Part shown: in pieces, positions 44,068-53,508 of the stretch
How the letters are laid out: every line of letters begins with the position of its first letter
How positions within the stretch are numbered: position 1 is the first letter of the stretch
Made by a program: the position numbers and the translations under genes
NCBI GenBank assembly: GCA_023667315.1
Contig: JAMPAI010000006.1
Coordinates: forward strand, 1-64,000
Length of the DNA: 64,000 nucleotides
Reading direction: 5' to 3'
Origin: Ruminococcus flavefaciens
GTDB taxonomy: Bacteria; Bacteroidota; Bacteroidia; Bacteroidales; P3
The notes under the pieces: model-generated
Databases searched by the model: none
What the model was told of the DNA's origin: nothing
Seen by the model: only the letters and a program-made list of their open reading frames with translations

Positions 44068-45636
44068 ATGCCAAACAACATCATCAATCTGCAGGAGGCT
44101 ATTGCTCAGCGCAATGCGGAGAATGCCGCAATGGCTGCAGAAACTTTCGAGCAGGGAGAACTGACCCAGGAAGAGCGAGAGAAGATGGAAGAGCTTGCCA
44201 ACAAAGTGGAAACTGTAGTCACTGAGACTACTCCAGAGGGAACATCCAGTTCTGTACCTCTGGATGCCTATATGGCGGGTATCGATTCTGAAATCAAGCA
44301 GATCAAGGATGCGGCCGGGAACTTTGTCGCAAAAGGCCTGAATGTTGGCGATATCAAAAAGACCGCCGAAGAGATGAAGCGCGACGGTCAGCGGCAAGCG
44401 ATCAAGGCTTTTCGCGATATGGCATTGGAGACCGCTGAGGATTCCTCCTATACGGATGATGACATCATCGCGATCAACAATCGAGCTATCGAGAAGATCC
44501 AGCAGTACATGAAAGTAGATCGCCTGAACTCTGACGATATCATCAAAACATTCCGGAGATTGACCTTGCGTCAGATCAGTGAGATTGTTCCCGCTGAGTT
44601 CATGGACATTTATGTCCGGCCGAATGAGGTTCTGGCAAACAATCTCCCGGCCAAAGAGCGTCTTCTGGCAACTCTCGGTTATTTGTCCGTCACAGGCCCC
44701 GAGATGGATTATCTGAATGAGTACATTGATCATGAGAACAAGCTCATGATGCTGTCCCATAAGATGATCGAGTGCTCTCTGAATGTGACAGAGGTTCTTC
44801 AAAGCAAGGAGAGTTTGGTGGATCTGATCAAGCAGGCAAATGCGCTGGCTCCTCAGAATCCTAATTCTCCCTGGAGTAAGTACATCAAGGGTGGACCGAA
44901 TAAGGTTCACAGTGAGTTTGCCCAGAAGGCAGTTGTAACCAAGCTCCTCCGAGATGCATACGTACAACTGCAGAGGGAGTATCAGGATGATCCTGAATGT
45001 GTCGCGGAGATTCAGGAGCAGATTGACGAGTCTGATCAGAAGTATCTGATCTATACTCGTATCACTAATCTGGATCTGATGCGAGAGTTGTGGGGAATTT
45101 TGAAGGATCGTCTTCGTGATAATAAGAAGATGAACTATCAGGGTCTTCAGAGAGAAGCGATCGCTGCTATGGATCGGATCCGGCGAGCAAAGCAAAATGT
45201 CAGCTTCCCCATCTATGCGGATGGCAAACCTGGCAATAACAGACCGGAAGTCCTGTTCAAGATGTACATGGATCAATATCCTTCCCTTCTGGCAGCATGC
45301 AATACTACGATCAAAGCCGTCCGTGAAAAAGATCCTGATGGCGTGGTCGGCATTGAGGATATCCAACCGATTGAGATTGAAGGGATTCCCAATGAGAAGG
45401 TTCATGAGATGTTCGCGATGATGCTTCTGATTCTGTTCGGTCGGATCATGAAGAAGTTGTCTCCGAATGATCAGACCAAGTATCAGGCAATCGAGCTCGA
45501 TATGTACTTCACTATGTATTGCAAGCTTATCACCGATGTCTATCTCATGGATGAGGTATGGTATATGATGATGCCATTTGTCAAGTATGCCATTGAGACG
45601 TGGCCTGCGCCCAAGGGGAAGGGGAAGAAGTCATGA
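44068..45636 (+). CDS. Probable structural protein, long helical (522 aa)
   Basis: Not recognised. A 522-aa, nearly all-helical protein with an acidic N terminus and coiled-coil regions. AGGAGG precedes ATG 44068. Its stop overlaps the next start as ATGA. From operon position, a head, neck or tail-assembly protein is likely; no portal signature is visible. Confidence 0.75.
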   Translation: MPNNIINLQEAIAQRNAENAAMAAETFEQGELTQEEREKMEELANKVETVVTETTPEGTSSSVPLDAYMAGIDSEIKQIKDAAGNFVAKGLNVGDIKKTAEEMKRDGQRQAIKAFRDMALETAEDSSYTDDDIIAINNRAIEKIQQYMKVDRLNSDDIIKTFRRLTLRQISEIVPAEFMDIYVRPNEVLANNLPAKERLLATLGYLSVTGPEMDYLNEYIDHENKLMMLSHKMIECSLNVTEVLQSKESLVDLIKQANALAPQNPNSPWSKYIKGGPNKVHSEFAQKAVVTKLLRDAYVQLQREYQDDPECVAEIQEQIDESDQKYLIYTRITNLDLMRELWGILKDRLRDNKKMNYQGLQREAIAAMDRIRRAKQNVSFPIYADGKPGNNRPEVLFKMYMDQYPSLLAACNTTIKAVREKDPDGVVGIEDIQPIEIEGIPNEKVHEMFAMMLLILFGRIMKKLSPNDQTKYQAIELDMYFTMYCKLITDVYLMDEVWYMMMPFVKYAIETWPAPKGKGKKS

Positions 45637-46106
45637 TTAGAAACTTATTCCAATTCGCACTTATCATCGCTATGATTGGGTGCGGATCTATCCTGCCATC
45701 CATGTTTCAGATGGCAGCATTTTCTGTCATTAAGGAACGATATGGGAATTCGAGGTATACCGTGACAATGTGGGTGTTGTATGAGATACTACTTGCAGCA
45801 CTCATTATGATGATCATGGCTGGATCCTGGCTGATTATCTCGATGCTAATGAACGCATGGTGCAAGGGTTTCATCTTGCATTTCATGTCCAATACTTTAT
45901 TGAAATGGTTCTATGGATACATTCTGATTTGTACATATCTGTACATGAATCTGATGGGTCCTATCCGTGCCCGAATGCGCGATGATGAACGAGTATCAGA
46001 TCCCGTCTGTATCTTACAATGGATCACATTGGTCATCTACATGTTTATCATGATTGGACTCATGGTAGTGTATGTTCGGATTTGGTTCATCCCGACTTTT
46101 TCTTGA
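45633..46106 (+). CDS. Polytopic membrane protein (157 aa)
   Basis: About four membrane helices in 157 aa (near 4-25, 45-72, 84-103 and 130-152). ATG 45633 overlaps the previous stop by 4 nt. The function is unknown. In a late operon, a membrane protein of this kind could act in lysis, as a holin-like protein, or as a packaged membrane-channel protein; neither can be shown. Confidence 0.75.
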   Translation: MIRNLFQFALIIAMIGCGSILPSMFQMAAFSVIKERYGNSRYTVTMWVLYEILLAALIMMIMAGSWLIISMLMNAWCKGFILHFMSNTLLKWFYGYILICTYLYMNLMGPIRARMRDDERVSDPVCILQWITLVIYMFIMIGLMVVYVRIWFIPTFS

Positions 46107-46118
46107 CATCTCTATAAA
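46105..46118 (+). promoter_or_regulatory. Class II (late-type) promoter
   Basis: GACA at 46105, six bases, TATAAA-like at 46113. Overlaps the end of the preceding gene and lies 15 nt before ATG 46133. Confidence 0.5.
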
Positions 46119-46132
46119 AGAGGTGAACATCT

Positions 46133-46954
46133 ATGGTTACTCCCTTTAAATTTGATAAAGAAAAAGTCGTTGTCGACTGTTTCGCAGTTGAACTGTATCT
46201 ACCGGCTGAATATGCTGAATCAGCATATCGAGGAACTCCGTATTATTCCGTGCTCGGAACGAAAATCAAGTTCCTTGGAATCGGGAATTTTCGATTTTTT
46301 AACTCCGAGAAAGAAATGGAGCATCCGGAGGACTATCCCTGCTATCCGTTTGGAATCCCGATGTTGATTACAACGGAGCCAATGGAAATCGATGTCCGAA
46401 ACGTAAAGTTTTCCAAAACTGGTCCAGAGAGAAACTGCCTTGTATTGACATACTTGAAAGGAGATCCTTTCATTGTCAATAAAGAAGTCATCAAAAATTC
46501 AGATCCATTGATGATGTACTTATCCAGATTGGAACAAGGCAAGCTGGATCACGTTCCGCCTGAAGTTGCTGTACAAATCCTTCAGGATTGCGAATCGATG
46601 AACGGCTTGAGTCTTCGAATTCCTTCCGAGGAAGAGGAGATCTTTATCGCTGAACGTTACCGTGATCCTGATCATCCCGAAAGAGCATATCGGTATCATA
46701 CTGGGAATCTCGATCCTGATCGGATTGTATCCCGGAATATGAGAACCGATGCCCATCAAGCGACCACGTTCCAAGCCGTCATGCACGAGGATATCTCGAC
46801 TGGTTTGATTACTTCTGCGAACCGACATCGTAGAGGTGATATTGATCAGATCGGGTTATTCGAAGCACTCATTCGCGGTAAGGACATGAGCCAGTTTGCA
46901 GAACAGGATAAGGAGGGTGACAACAATGACACCGGAAAGTCTGCCAATAGTTAA
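46133..46954 (+). CDS. Probable tail/virion protein (273 aa)
   Basis: Not recognised. A 273-aa protein with a beta-rich N-terminal half (to about 120) and a charged C-terminal half. The position between a late-type promoter and the tail sheath suggests a tail or baseplate component. Confidence 0.7.
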   Translation: MVTPFKFDKEKVVVDCFAVELYLPAEYAESAYRGTPYYSVLGTKIKFLGIGNFRFFNSEKEMEHPEDYPCYPFGIPMLITTEPMEIDVRNVKFSKTGPERNCLVLTYLKGDPFIVNKEVIKNSDPLMMYLSRLEQGKLDHVPPEVAVQILQDCESMNGLSLRIPSEEEEIFIAERYRDPDHPERAYRYHTGNLDPDRIVSRNMRTDAHQATTFQAVMHEDISTGLITSANRHRRGDIDQIGLFEALIRGKDMSQFAEQDKEGDNNDTGKSANS

Positions 46955-47045
46955 TCTAGTGGCAATCGTCTCTACCATCGTTGCGTTGATCAATGTCGCG
47001 AGATTTTCTTGTTTGATGCAAGATCGCGAAAGGGATGTCGAATGA
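46926..47045 (+). CDS. Small single-pass membrane protein (39 aa)
   Basis: ATG 46926 follows AAGGAGGG and overlaps the end of the previous gene by 29 nt. A membrane helix spans about residues 7-24 with a charged C-terminal tail. Good ribosome binding and a terminator just after the stop support it. Function unknown. Confidence 0.65.
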   Translation: MTPESLPIVNLVAIVSTIVALINVARFSCLMQDRERDVE

Positions 47046-47059
47046 CAAATGGGGAATAA

Positions 47060-47098
47060 GTGGGGTGCCGGATTGGCACCCCACCCTCTTTTTGTTCC
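47060..47098 (+). terminator. Rho-independent terminator
   Basis: A perfect 10-bp stem GTGGGGTGCC/GGCACCCCAC, loop GGATT, then CCTCTTTTT. Confidence 0.9.
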
Positions 47099-47100
47099 CA

Positions 47101-47114
47101 AACATTCTTATAAG
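47101..47114 (+). promoter_or_regulatory. Class II (late-type) promoter of the tail operon
   Basis: AACA at 47101, six bases, TAAG at 47111. TTATAAGCAAC here also appears at the minus-strand site near 56196. It is 115 nt from the sheath start codon, leaving a long leader. Confidence 0.65.
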
Positions 47115-47228
47115 CAACTACGATATATTCCAGCATGTGTACTGGCATAGTCGTCAGATGCCAAGGGGTAATCTTTTCGTTAGGTAACTAGATTTCTAAT
47201 TCTTAGCTAAGAAGGAGGTAATAACCAC

Positions 47229-49130
47229 ATGCTGTTCCTTAATGCGGGAAGTCAGTATGACTTCTCATACGCAACATTGAAGATCATCGACGAGACAGCT
47301 ATCGATGACAGCACGGCTGAAGTGGAACGGGAAGTACCCGACTTTAACGTGCTGATTCCTACTGTCCAGGCGATTGGATCTACCAATAAGATGGAACTGT
47401 ATTGGCCGGACGGGCTGAGCAAGTACCTGCGGAATCATGGTAATCCTAACCATATCCAGTACGGATTCGGTCCCGATTACATTACCGCGGTGCTGAATCG
47501 TCCGAACGCCAACGTCGGTGTGTACACCGTAAATCTGCGTGGTCCTTCCGCGACCATCGCAAACATCGTCGTCCTGATGAAGTACAAGGTTGAGGAAGGT
47601 GTTCCTTACCTGGATGGTTCTGGTAATCAGTATTACAAGGATGCTGATGGCCAGCTGACCACCGACTACGTTGAGGGCGGCGAGATCACCCGTGATGTCC
47701 TGCACGTCAAGTTTGAGACTACCAAGATCGAGGAGCTCAAGAATTGGCGCGGCCTGCACAATGGCCTGAATGCAATCGTCAACGATACAGAGGACGATGA
47801 GGGGTATCGTACTCTGCCTTGGTTCGGCGTGATGTATCAGGGTGCAAGTGCATGGGCCAACAACACCTACTTCAGCATGGTTCCTACCGTTGCGGAGTAT
47901 GACAATAACACCTATTACGGCATCAAGCTGTTTGACGGTGTCAGCATGAAGACCACTGAGAGTATCTACTCTTTCGATCGGGACGCCGGTGGAAAGCGCG
48001 ATCTGAGTTACTACATCGAGGAGAAATTCAACGAGGTGTTCCCCACCATGCGTTGGATGACTGCCGAGGATTCCGATCGCATCGTGGAGCTCTTCAATAA
48101 GTATCTGTACAGCGTGGATGACTATCTGAACGACAAGATGGATTCTCCCACCATGAAGTTCAGCTCTGTCGATCCGTTCACTGTCGATACCTTCGGCATC
48201 GTTGTCGATGAGGGTTCTGTGAATTCTCAGCTGACCAATGCCTTCCAGATGACTGGTGGTTACGACGGCGATGAGACTCGCGATGAGCTCTTCGAGATGT
48301 TCTACCGTGGGCAGATCATCACCGATATCACCAATCCTCTGTGCTATCGCATTCCCTACATTCCCGACATCGGCTACAACCAGCAGACCAAGGATGCCAT
48401 CGCATGGCTGATTGGCAAGCGTATGCGGACTACTTCCGCATCCATCATGCTGGGTAATACCGAGTCCTTCCAGTCTGCGGTGATCGATCACCAGGCCAAC
48501 TGGATGGATGACAACCCGAACATTCACCAGCTCACTTGGCGTCAGGCTCCCATGATGTACAACGAGTACACTCGTCGGACCGTGACGACTCCGACTGGTT
48601 ACTTCGATCTGATTGCCCTTCTGGACAATATGATCAAGTGGGGTCATCCCTTCCATCCCTGCGCTGGTGCCGACTGCCGTTACCAGGGCTATGTCGAGGA
48701 CACTATGGCTTTTGCGGATGAGGAGCCTGCATATATGCAGTCCCTGCAGAAGGCCCGCATCAATGTTGTCATGCATGACAACAAGAGCGGTGCGTACATC
48801 GCTGATCAGCTGATGAATACCCGTCAGTTCTCTGACCAGACGGAGTTGAACAACGCGTTCATTATTTCCTGCATGGTCTACGACCTGATCGACCTGGTTC
48901 ATCGCAATCACTTTAAGTTCAACGAGGCGGATCAGGTTCGTCAGTTCAACGAGGCCGTTGAGTCCAAGATCAACACCCGTTATGCCGAGCACTCTGCTTC
49001 TATCAGCGCAACTGTTACCCGTCTGGGTACTGTTGGTCGTGCTCGCTACACCAACAAGATCACAGTGCGCGTCGACCTGAAGGATATCAATCGGTACACT
49101 GATATCGAGATTATCCTGGTCGATGAATAA
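47229..49130 (+). CDS. Contractile tail sheath protein (633 aa)
   Basis: A 633-aa protein with the layout of myovirus sheath proteins: an N-terminal domain, a variable middle, and a C-terminal part with GGYDGDE (about 343-349) followed by the conserved helical core. The end of the sequence has the ISATVTRLGTVGRARYTNKI strand pattern of sheath C-terminal arms. GC-rich codons indicate one of the most abundant products. AAGGAGG precedes ATG 47229. It is paired with the tube gene, as in nearly all contractile-tail phages. Confidence 0.75.
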   Translation: MLFLNAGSQYDFSYATLKIIDETAIDDSTAEVEREVPDFNVLIPTVQAIGSTNKMELYWPDGLSKYLRNHGNPNHIQYGFGPDYITAVLNRPNANVGVYTVNLRGPSATIANIVVLMKYKVEEGVPYLDGSGNQYYKDADGQLTTDYVEGGEITRDVLHVKFETTKIEELKNWRGLHNGLNAIVNDTEDDEGYRTLPWFGVMYQGASAWANNTYFSMVPTVAEYDNNTYYGIKLFDGVSMKTTESIYSFDRDAGGKRDLSYYIEEKFNEVFPTMRWMTAEDSDRIVELFNKYLYSVDDYLNDKMDSPTMKFSSVDPFTVDTFGIVVDEGSVNSQLTNAFQMTGGYDGDETRDELFEMFYRGQIITDITNPLCYRIPYIPDIGYNQQTKDAIAWLIGKRMRTTSASIMLGNTESFQSAVIDHQANWMDDNPNIHQLTWRQAPMMYNEYTRRTVTTPTGYFDLIALLDNMIKWGHPFHPCAGADCRYQGYVEDTMAFADEEPAYMQSLQKARINVVMHDNKSGAYIADQLMNTRQFSDQTELNNAFIISCMVYDLIDLVHRNHFKFNEADQVRQFNEAVESKINTRYAEHSASISATVTRLGTVGRARYTNKITVRVDLKDINRYTDIEIILVDE

Positions 49131-49151
49131 TGGAAAAGGAGGTAGCAACAA

Positions 49152-50096
49152 ATGGCTGAAGATGCTGTGGCTCTGGGTACTAACCCACTATACGAACTGA
49201 ATTCGAATGGCCAACCTACGTACATTCGACACCTCAGTAACATCGAAAGCAATCCCCGGGATACCGGCGGTACGATTCAGCATCATGTCTATGACATCGA
49301 GGCTCAGCTCCTGCGCGGCACCATGGCCTTCTCTAAGAGCAAGCTTCAGGAACTGGATCCTTCCTACATCGGCTATACGCATATCTTCTGTGTGCGTGTT
49401 CCGCCGATTCTGACTCAGGTAGCTCGTGGCTATCAGGTCCCCGGCTTTGACGTGCCCGGCCGTGGTCGTCGGCACTGCATCGCCTTGAAGACTTTCTTCG
49501 AGATGGGCTGTACCAGCTATTCCGGTACTCCGGATCTGACGCTGAACAACTCTCAGGTTGCCATCGGTTGGGCTGACCGTGTGTACGCTGCACCGACCAC
49601 CTCTGAGTACGGTTCCACCAGCTTCTCCATGAACGTTCTGGAGTGCCGTGGTGATCCTTTGCGTAAGGGTATTGAGTACTGGGTGTCCGGTGTTTCTGAC
49701 CCGAACGTCAAGGCCGCTATGATGAATGGCGCCACTGACGAGTATGGTCAGCTTCTGGAGCCCACTCTGGCGAACTTCACCTGGGCCTTCATGGTTGTCC
49801 AGACCGACCAGACTCTGCTGACCATCCAGGATATTTCCCTGTGGAATAACTGCCTGATCGGCGGCGTGGATCGCTCCAACCTTGACTGGGAAAACGGTAC
49901 GGTTGATATCGTTCAGCCTCGTTCCATCCAGTTTACCGGTGTCTATATGCCTGATACCGAGAACCCGTACATGCAGCGGATGGCTGAAAAGCTTCTGGGT
50001 ATGCGCCTGAAGTACTACAAGCGTTACCGTGACATGGGCGAGAACGAAATCGGTACCAAGGAATGGGATACCATCGGAACCGATTGGTCCACCTGA
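49152..50096 (+). CDS. Tail tube protein (314 aa)
   Basis: A 314-aa, beta-rich, GC-rich-codon protein directly downstream (21 nt) of the sheath gene in one transcription unit ended by a terminator. Position and abundance identify it as the tail tube; no sequence motif is decisive. It is larger than the T4 tube protein (about 160 aa), as expected for jumbo phages. AAGGAGG precedes ATG 49152. Confidence 0.65.
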   Translation: MAEDAVALGTNPLYELNSNGQPTYIRHLSNIESNPRDTGGTIQHHVYDIEAQLLRGTMAFSKSKLQELDPSYIGYTHIFCVRVPPILTQVARGYQVPGFDVPGRGRRHCIALKTFFEMGCTSYSGTPDLTLNNSQVAIGWADRVYAAPTTSEYGSTSFSMNVLECRGDPLRKGIEYWVSGVSDPNVKAAMMNGATDEYGQLLEPTLANFTWAFMVVQTDQTLLTIQDISLWNNCLIGGVDRSNLDWENGTVDIVQPRSIQFTGVYMPDTENPYMQRMAEKLLGMRLKYYKRYRDMGENEIGTKEWDTIGTDWST

Positions 50097-50112
50097 TACG
50101 ACAAATGAAAAC

Positions 50113-50145
50113 ACGGAGGGGCATCTGCCCCTCCGTTCTTTTTCT
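50113..50145 (+). terminator. Rho-independent terminator of the tail operon
   Basis: A perfect 10-bp stem ACGGAGGGGC/GCCCCTCCGT, loop ATCT, then TCTTTTT. Confidence 0.9.
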
Positions 50146-50168
50146 TCCTGATTTGAAATAAGATCGAC

Positions 50169-50187
50169 CTATATACTATAAAGTTGA
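50169..50187 (+). promoter_or_regulatory. Class I phage promoter
   Basis: CTATATACTATAAAGTTGA. TCCTGATTT at 50146 is a near match to the TCCGATTT box. A 16-bp hairpin follows at 50198. Confidence 0.6.
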
Positions 50188-50197
50188 AGGGACGAGA

Positions 50198-50236
50198 GGA
50201 TAACCAGCACCTACTTGTACTAGGTGCTGGTTATCC
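50198..50236 (+). promoter_or_regulatory. 16-bp perfect inverted repeat in the 5' leader
   Basis: Bases 50198-50213 and 50221-50236 are perfect inverted copies with a 7-nt loop, located about 11 nt after the class I core and 30 nt before the start codon of the next gene. There is no T-tract, so it is probably not a terminator. It may protect the 5' end of the RNA or bind a regulator. Confidence 0.6.
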
Positions 50237-50265
50237 AATCTGTTTCAATGAAAGGAGGATTCGCT

Positions 50266-50448
50266 ATGCGAAATATCTTAGCGGAGACGCAAAGTCTTCG
50301 TGAAGGGATTGAGCATGATCGGCGTATCGTAACCCCACTTACGAATGTCGATTCAGATTTGTCTGAGCTGAAAATTCGTCACATCAGTGATGAGGCTCCC
50401 AGTTGGGATCCTTACAAACTGTTTGCGGCGAGATTGAGTATGACTTAA
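50266..50448 (+). CDS. Unknown small protein (60 aa)
   Basis: Not recognised. ATG 50266 follows AAAGGAGG. A charged 60-aa protein, monocistronic, expressed from a class I promoter with a strongly structured leader. A small regulatory protein is possible. Confidence 0.7.
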   Translation: MRNILAETQSLREGIEHDRRIVTPLTNVDSDLSELKIRHISDEAPSWDPYKLFAARLSMT

Positions 50449-50470
50449 TCCAGTTTCAATACGAGCCACG

Positions 50471-50505
50471 AAGAACGACTTACCCTTCAGAGTCGTTCTT
50501 TTTAT
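50471..50505 (+). terminator. Rho-independent terminator
   Basis: A 10-bp stem AAGAACGACT/AGTCGTTCTT with a 10-nt loop and a TTTAT tail. Confidence 0.75.
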
Positions 50506-50594
50506 CCTTTGGCCAAGGACAAGGTTTCGAATCAATATGTGCATCAACTAAATACATTCATGATGCACAGCTCCTTTCATTATTTTTCTGTTGA

Positions 50595-51317
50595 TCAGCA
50601 ATTCACAATATAACCCCAAAAGATCTCTTCGATTCCATTTTTGGCAATCTGATATGTCATAATATACACATCTGTCATCAGGGTTTCTTGTACATTGAAC
50701 TTGAACAGATCAACTTCCTTGATTCCAAGGAACATTGAGCGGAACAGAGGAACTCGGATCTTCATACCAGCGTTTTTCAATACATAGTAATAGATCTCCG
50801 GTGTGCTATTAATCCGTTCTTGTAATCCCTGATAGACTCCATCAATTTCCATACAGATTCCGCCGGGCTTGATACGGTCCAATAACAGATTGTATTGTTT
50901 CATGATATTCATTACATCATGATCGATATCCGTTGGCCGTATAACAGGAATCGATAGAGTACACATGGATTGATCTGCTACACGAAAAGCAATTTTGAGT
51001 TCATTCTCGACCAGATATACTTCCTCAACCAGATCCTTTGGTTTGTACTTATTCGCTTTACGATAGGCATCGACTTCTTTATGCGCCATGTTATAATTCT
51101 TGATAATATCTGGAAGATTTAGAAGCACTGTTTGATCATAAAACTCAGATTGATACTCTTCAGTATCCGGGATGGGCAGGATATAGTGTAACCCTACATC
51201 ACTATCCACATCCAGATCGAAACATTGCATAAGCAAACGATTCGACATCAGCAGAGTTTGATACTTCGAACGAGTCGCTCGCTTCAGCAATGTAAGAAAT
51301 CCTTTTGCACTGGTCAT
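50595..51317 (-). CDS. Candidate DNA sliding clamp (240 aa)
   Basis: A 240-aa protein whose layout resembles T4 gp45-type clamps: FLTLLKRA, then LLMSNRLLMQCFDLD, a VLLNLPDIIKNY segment at the position of the first clamp helix, and a second similar half. The similarity is by pattern and length (gp45 is 228 aa), not a motif match. The ATGA overlap with the polymerase N-terminal half makes them translationally coupled, which is strong context for a polymerase processivity factor. A polymerase accessory subunit of another kind is the alternative. Confidence 0.45.
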   Translation of the reverse strand: MTSAKGFLTLLKRATRSKYQTLLMSNRLLMQCFDLDVDSDVGLHYILPIPDTEEYQSEFYDQTVLLNLPDIIKNYNMAHKEVDAYRKANKYKPKDLVEEVYLVENELKIAFRVADQSMCTLSIPVIRPTDIDHDVMNIMKQYNLLLDRIKPGGICMEIDGVYQGLQERINSTPEIYYYVLKNAGMKIRVPLFRSMFLGIKEVDLFKFNVQETLMTDVYIMTYQIAKNGIEEIFWGYIVNC

Positions 51318-53368
51318 ACAACTATCGCCTTCTTTCTCTCCATGAGTTTCTTGTGCAGATCTGTAACCGTCGGAAGATTAAACCACACGTTACCAAGTGC
51401 GATTACATTTTGACTGAGATAATCTGAAACGAATTCACCTCCAGGCAAATATGCCTTGATTTCTTGAATTCGTTTCTTCTGACCCATCGGGAGGGTATTT
51501 TGACGTTCAGAAATTTTCTCAGGAATGATTAGACGACCTATCTGTGTACTCTTACTCAGAGATCTGGTATATTTCGCCCATGGGTACTCAGATGCAAAGT
51601 CCATATCCATGATGTGTTCCATCATGTGTTTGCTCTTAACACCCTTGATCAATTCGATACCATTCTCCGTGTTGAAGTCAGGATCAGCCACCATACCACC
51701 GGGTATACTGATCTTTCGATCAACACTATCTTCATAGATACCAACCAATCCAGCGGCAACCTCTTCAGCAACTTTCTGAGTATTCTCGTCGAATTGTTCC
51801 TCAGTCTCATTGCCTAGATCATCCGTATCTTTTTCCAAGAAGAGTTCTTCTACTGCTTCTTGATCCGCTTTTTCTCGTGCCAATCGAGCTTCTTCCATTC
51901 GTTCCAGATAGTCTTCCGATTCCCCTCGGACATAGCTGATATTCGGGTTATTGCCCGGAACAAATCCCTTACGAAGATAGTTGGTATAATAGATCTGCCG
52001 TTGATACCGAGTTTGCTTCGTCAGATTCTCCAGAGATGTATTGGACTGGTTCATATCGTATACCATAGACATACAGTCATTGGTAACAATATCGATCATA
52101 ACCTGACGGACAACGTCGATGATGTTGTACAGGACGAATTCCCAATACGACTCAACTGCTGCATTCAGGACGTTCACTCCAGGTTTAGTAAACTTCAACT
52201 TACCCAAGCCGAGCTCAATGTTGGAGATGTTATCCAATGCTGACGAACCGAACTGCTTCATACCTTTACGCAATCCGCCATACGATTGCATCTGATCGAT
52301 ATACGACGTAGTCGATGCCATTCGGATATACGTCTTTTTATCCGAAATCTCAATACCCGGACGTGTATCGATATTCATCTCCACAAATCGATAATCCTTC
52401 GGGAAAGTAGAATCGCACATCGCATCGACATAGTTGATTCCATTGGCTTCCATACGAGCTGCAATCTTTGGGATATCGTATGCGATGTTCCATACACTGC
52501 AAGTATCTGGACGATACTTATTGATCACCTCAAAGATCCGATTCAGAAGTTTTCCTTCGTCATCGAACAGCTCGATATGATAATCGGCCACGAAATCGAT
52601 CACCTGTGACTTCTCACCCTTCGTGACAGTCGTGTGATCGATTGTTTCATGACACTGTTGGATAAACTCATCCAGATGTTCCTCAAAGTGTTTCTGTTGA
52701 GGATATCTTCGATGATTTCTCAGGAGGAATGTGAACACTTGCGGCTTGATCTTTACTTTCCAATGTGGGTCGAAGTTAAAGATAACCGTACAGGCGTTGA
52801 TTTTATCCAGATTCGCCGCTTGTTCGGATGATGTAAATCCAAGGGTATCAGCCTCGATATCCAGATAGGCTTTATCGATGATATGGTTTCGCATGGTATT
52901 GTAGTGATACCCAAGCATGATCCGATAATACTCTTCTACACCCATATCGGAGAACAGAGTGTACGGCCATTTGAAGATTTCTTTCATCGCTTGTCGATTT
53001 CCGCAATTCTTTGATTGGGTATAGATCGACTGTAACACCTGAGATTGTGGATCATTCGCTTTTACCAGTTCTTCCCATACAGTTGGAAGAACCTTAGTTG
53101 CTGGAACTTTCCGTGAGTATACATCTTCCATCGGAAGATATTCTCTCGGTGTTCTGAATTGATCTCGGATTTCGGGGTTTGCGAAATAGATCTCCATGCT
53201 CGGATGCTTGATTGCCCGGATCTTCTTTGTATCCGTATCGTCTTTATAAACGATAAATAACACATCATCTTTACCAGCATTTCGATGCTTCCATTGCTGG
53301 TAATATTGTACCGAGAATACTGTAATCGGAGCATTCTCTGGTTCGTTCAAAATACCTGTCATACTCAT
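51314..53368 (-). CDS. Family B DNA polymerase, N-terminal half (exonuclease and motif A)
   Basis: A 684-aa protein with all three proofreading exonuclease motifs: D170-I-E172 (AYLDIEAD), N294..Y297-D298 (NIAYDIP), and Y414...D418 (YNIID). Motif A of the palm follows, with D590 in MDMDFASEYP, matching DFxSLYP. Motifs B and C are missing and occur in a separate gene at 56266 on the other strand. Together they would form the replicative polymerase. Residues about 485-545 are an acidic low-complexity insert. AGGAGG precedes the minus-strand start at 53368. Neither promoter class is obvious upstream. Confidence 0.9.
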   Translation of the reverse strand: MSMTGILNEPENAPITVFSVQYYQQWKHRNAGKDDVLFIVYKDDTDTKKIRAIKHPSMEIYFANPEIRDQFRTPREYLPMEDVYSRKVPATKVLPTVWEELVKANDPQSQVLQSIYTQSKNCGNRQAMKEIFKWPYTLFSDMGVEEYYRIMLGYHYNTMRNHIIDKAYLDIEADTLGFTSSEQAANLDKINACTVIFNFDPHWKVKIKPQVFTFLLRNHRRYPQQKHFEEHLDEFIQQCHETIDHTTVTKGEKSQVIDFVADYHIELFDDEGKLLNRIFEVINKYRPDTCSVWNIAYDIPKIAARMEANGINYVDAMCDSTFPKDYRFVEMNIDTRPGIEISDKKTYIRMASTTSYIDQMQSYGGLRKGMKQFGSSALDNISNIELGLGKLKFTKPGVNVLNAAVESYWEFVLYNIIDVVRQVMIDIVTNDCMSMVYDMNQSNTSLENLTKQTRYQRQIYYTNYLRKGFVPGNNPNISYVRGESEDYLERMEEARLAREKADQEAVEELFLEKDTDDLGNETEEQFDENTQKVAEEVAAGLVGIYEDSVDRKISIPGGMVADPDFNTENGIELIKGVKSKHMMEHIMDMDFASEYPWAKYTRSLSKSTQIGRLIIPEKISERQNTLPMGQKKRIQEIKAYLPGGEFVSDYLSQNVIALGNVWFNLPTVTDLHKKLMERKKAIVV

Positions 53369-53434
53369 ATAAACATGCCTCCTGATAGGTTTTGGTATAT
53401 TTTTATCGATCCGAATATAAGAAACTACTTGAAG

Positions 53435-53453
53435 CTATATACTATATCTCTGA
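53435..53453 (+). promoter_or_regulatory. Class I phage promoter
   Basis: CTATATACTATATCTCTGA. TCCGAATAT at 53410 is a partial upstream box. Drives 53509. Confidence 0.6.
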
Positions 53454-53508
53454 AGAAATAACGGAAATCGATGATCCTAAAAATCCGAAATAAAGGAGAT
53501 GTAGCATT

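Noticed and set aside
47265-49151. 628-codon open frame on the minus strand across the tail sheath gene
   Set aside because: It is a shadow of the GC-rich plus-strand sheath gene, with no ribosome binding site and low-complexity content; other long antisense frames (15478-16875, 38606-39745, 43909-45405, 61449-63116) are the same.
50538-50569. 9-bp inverted repeat between convergent genes
   Set aside because: No T-tract on either strand and a long loop; too weak to call as a terminator.
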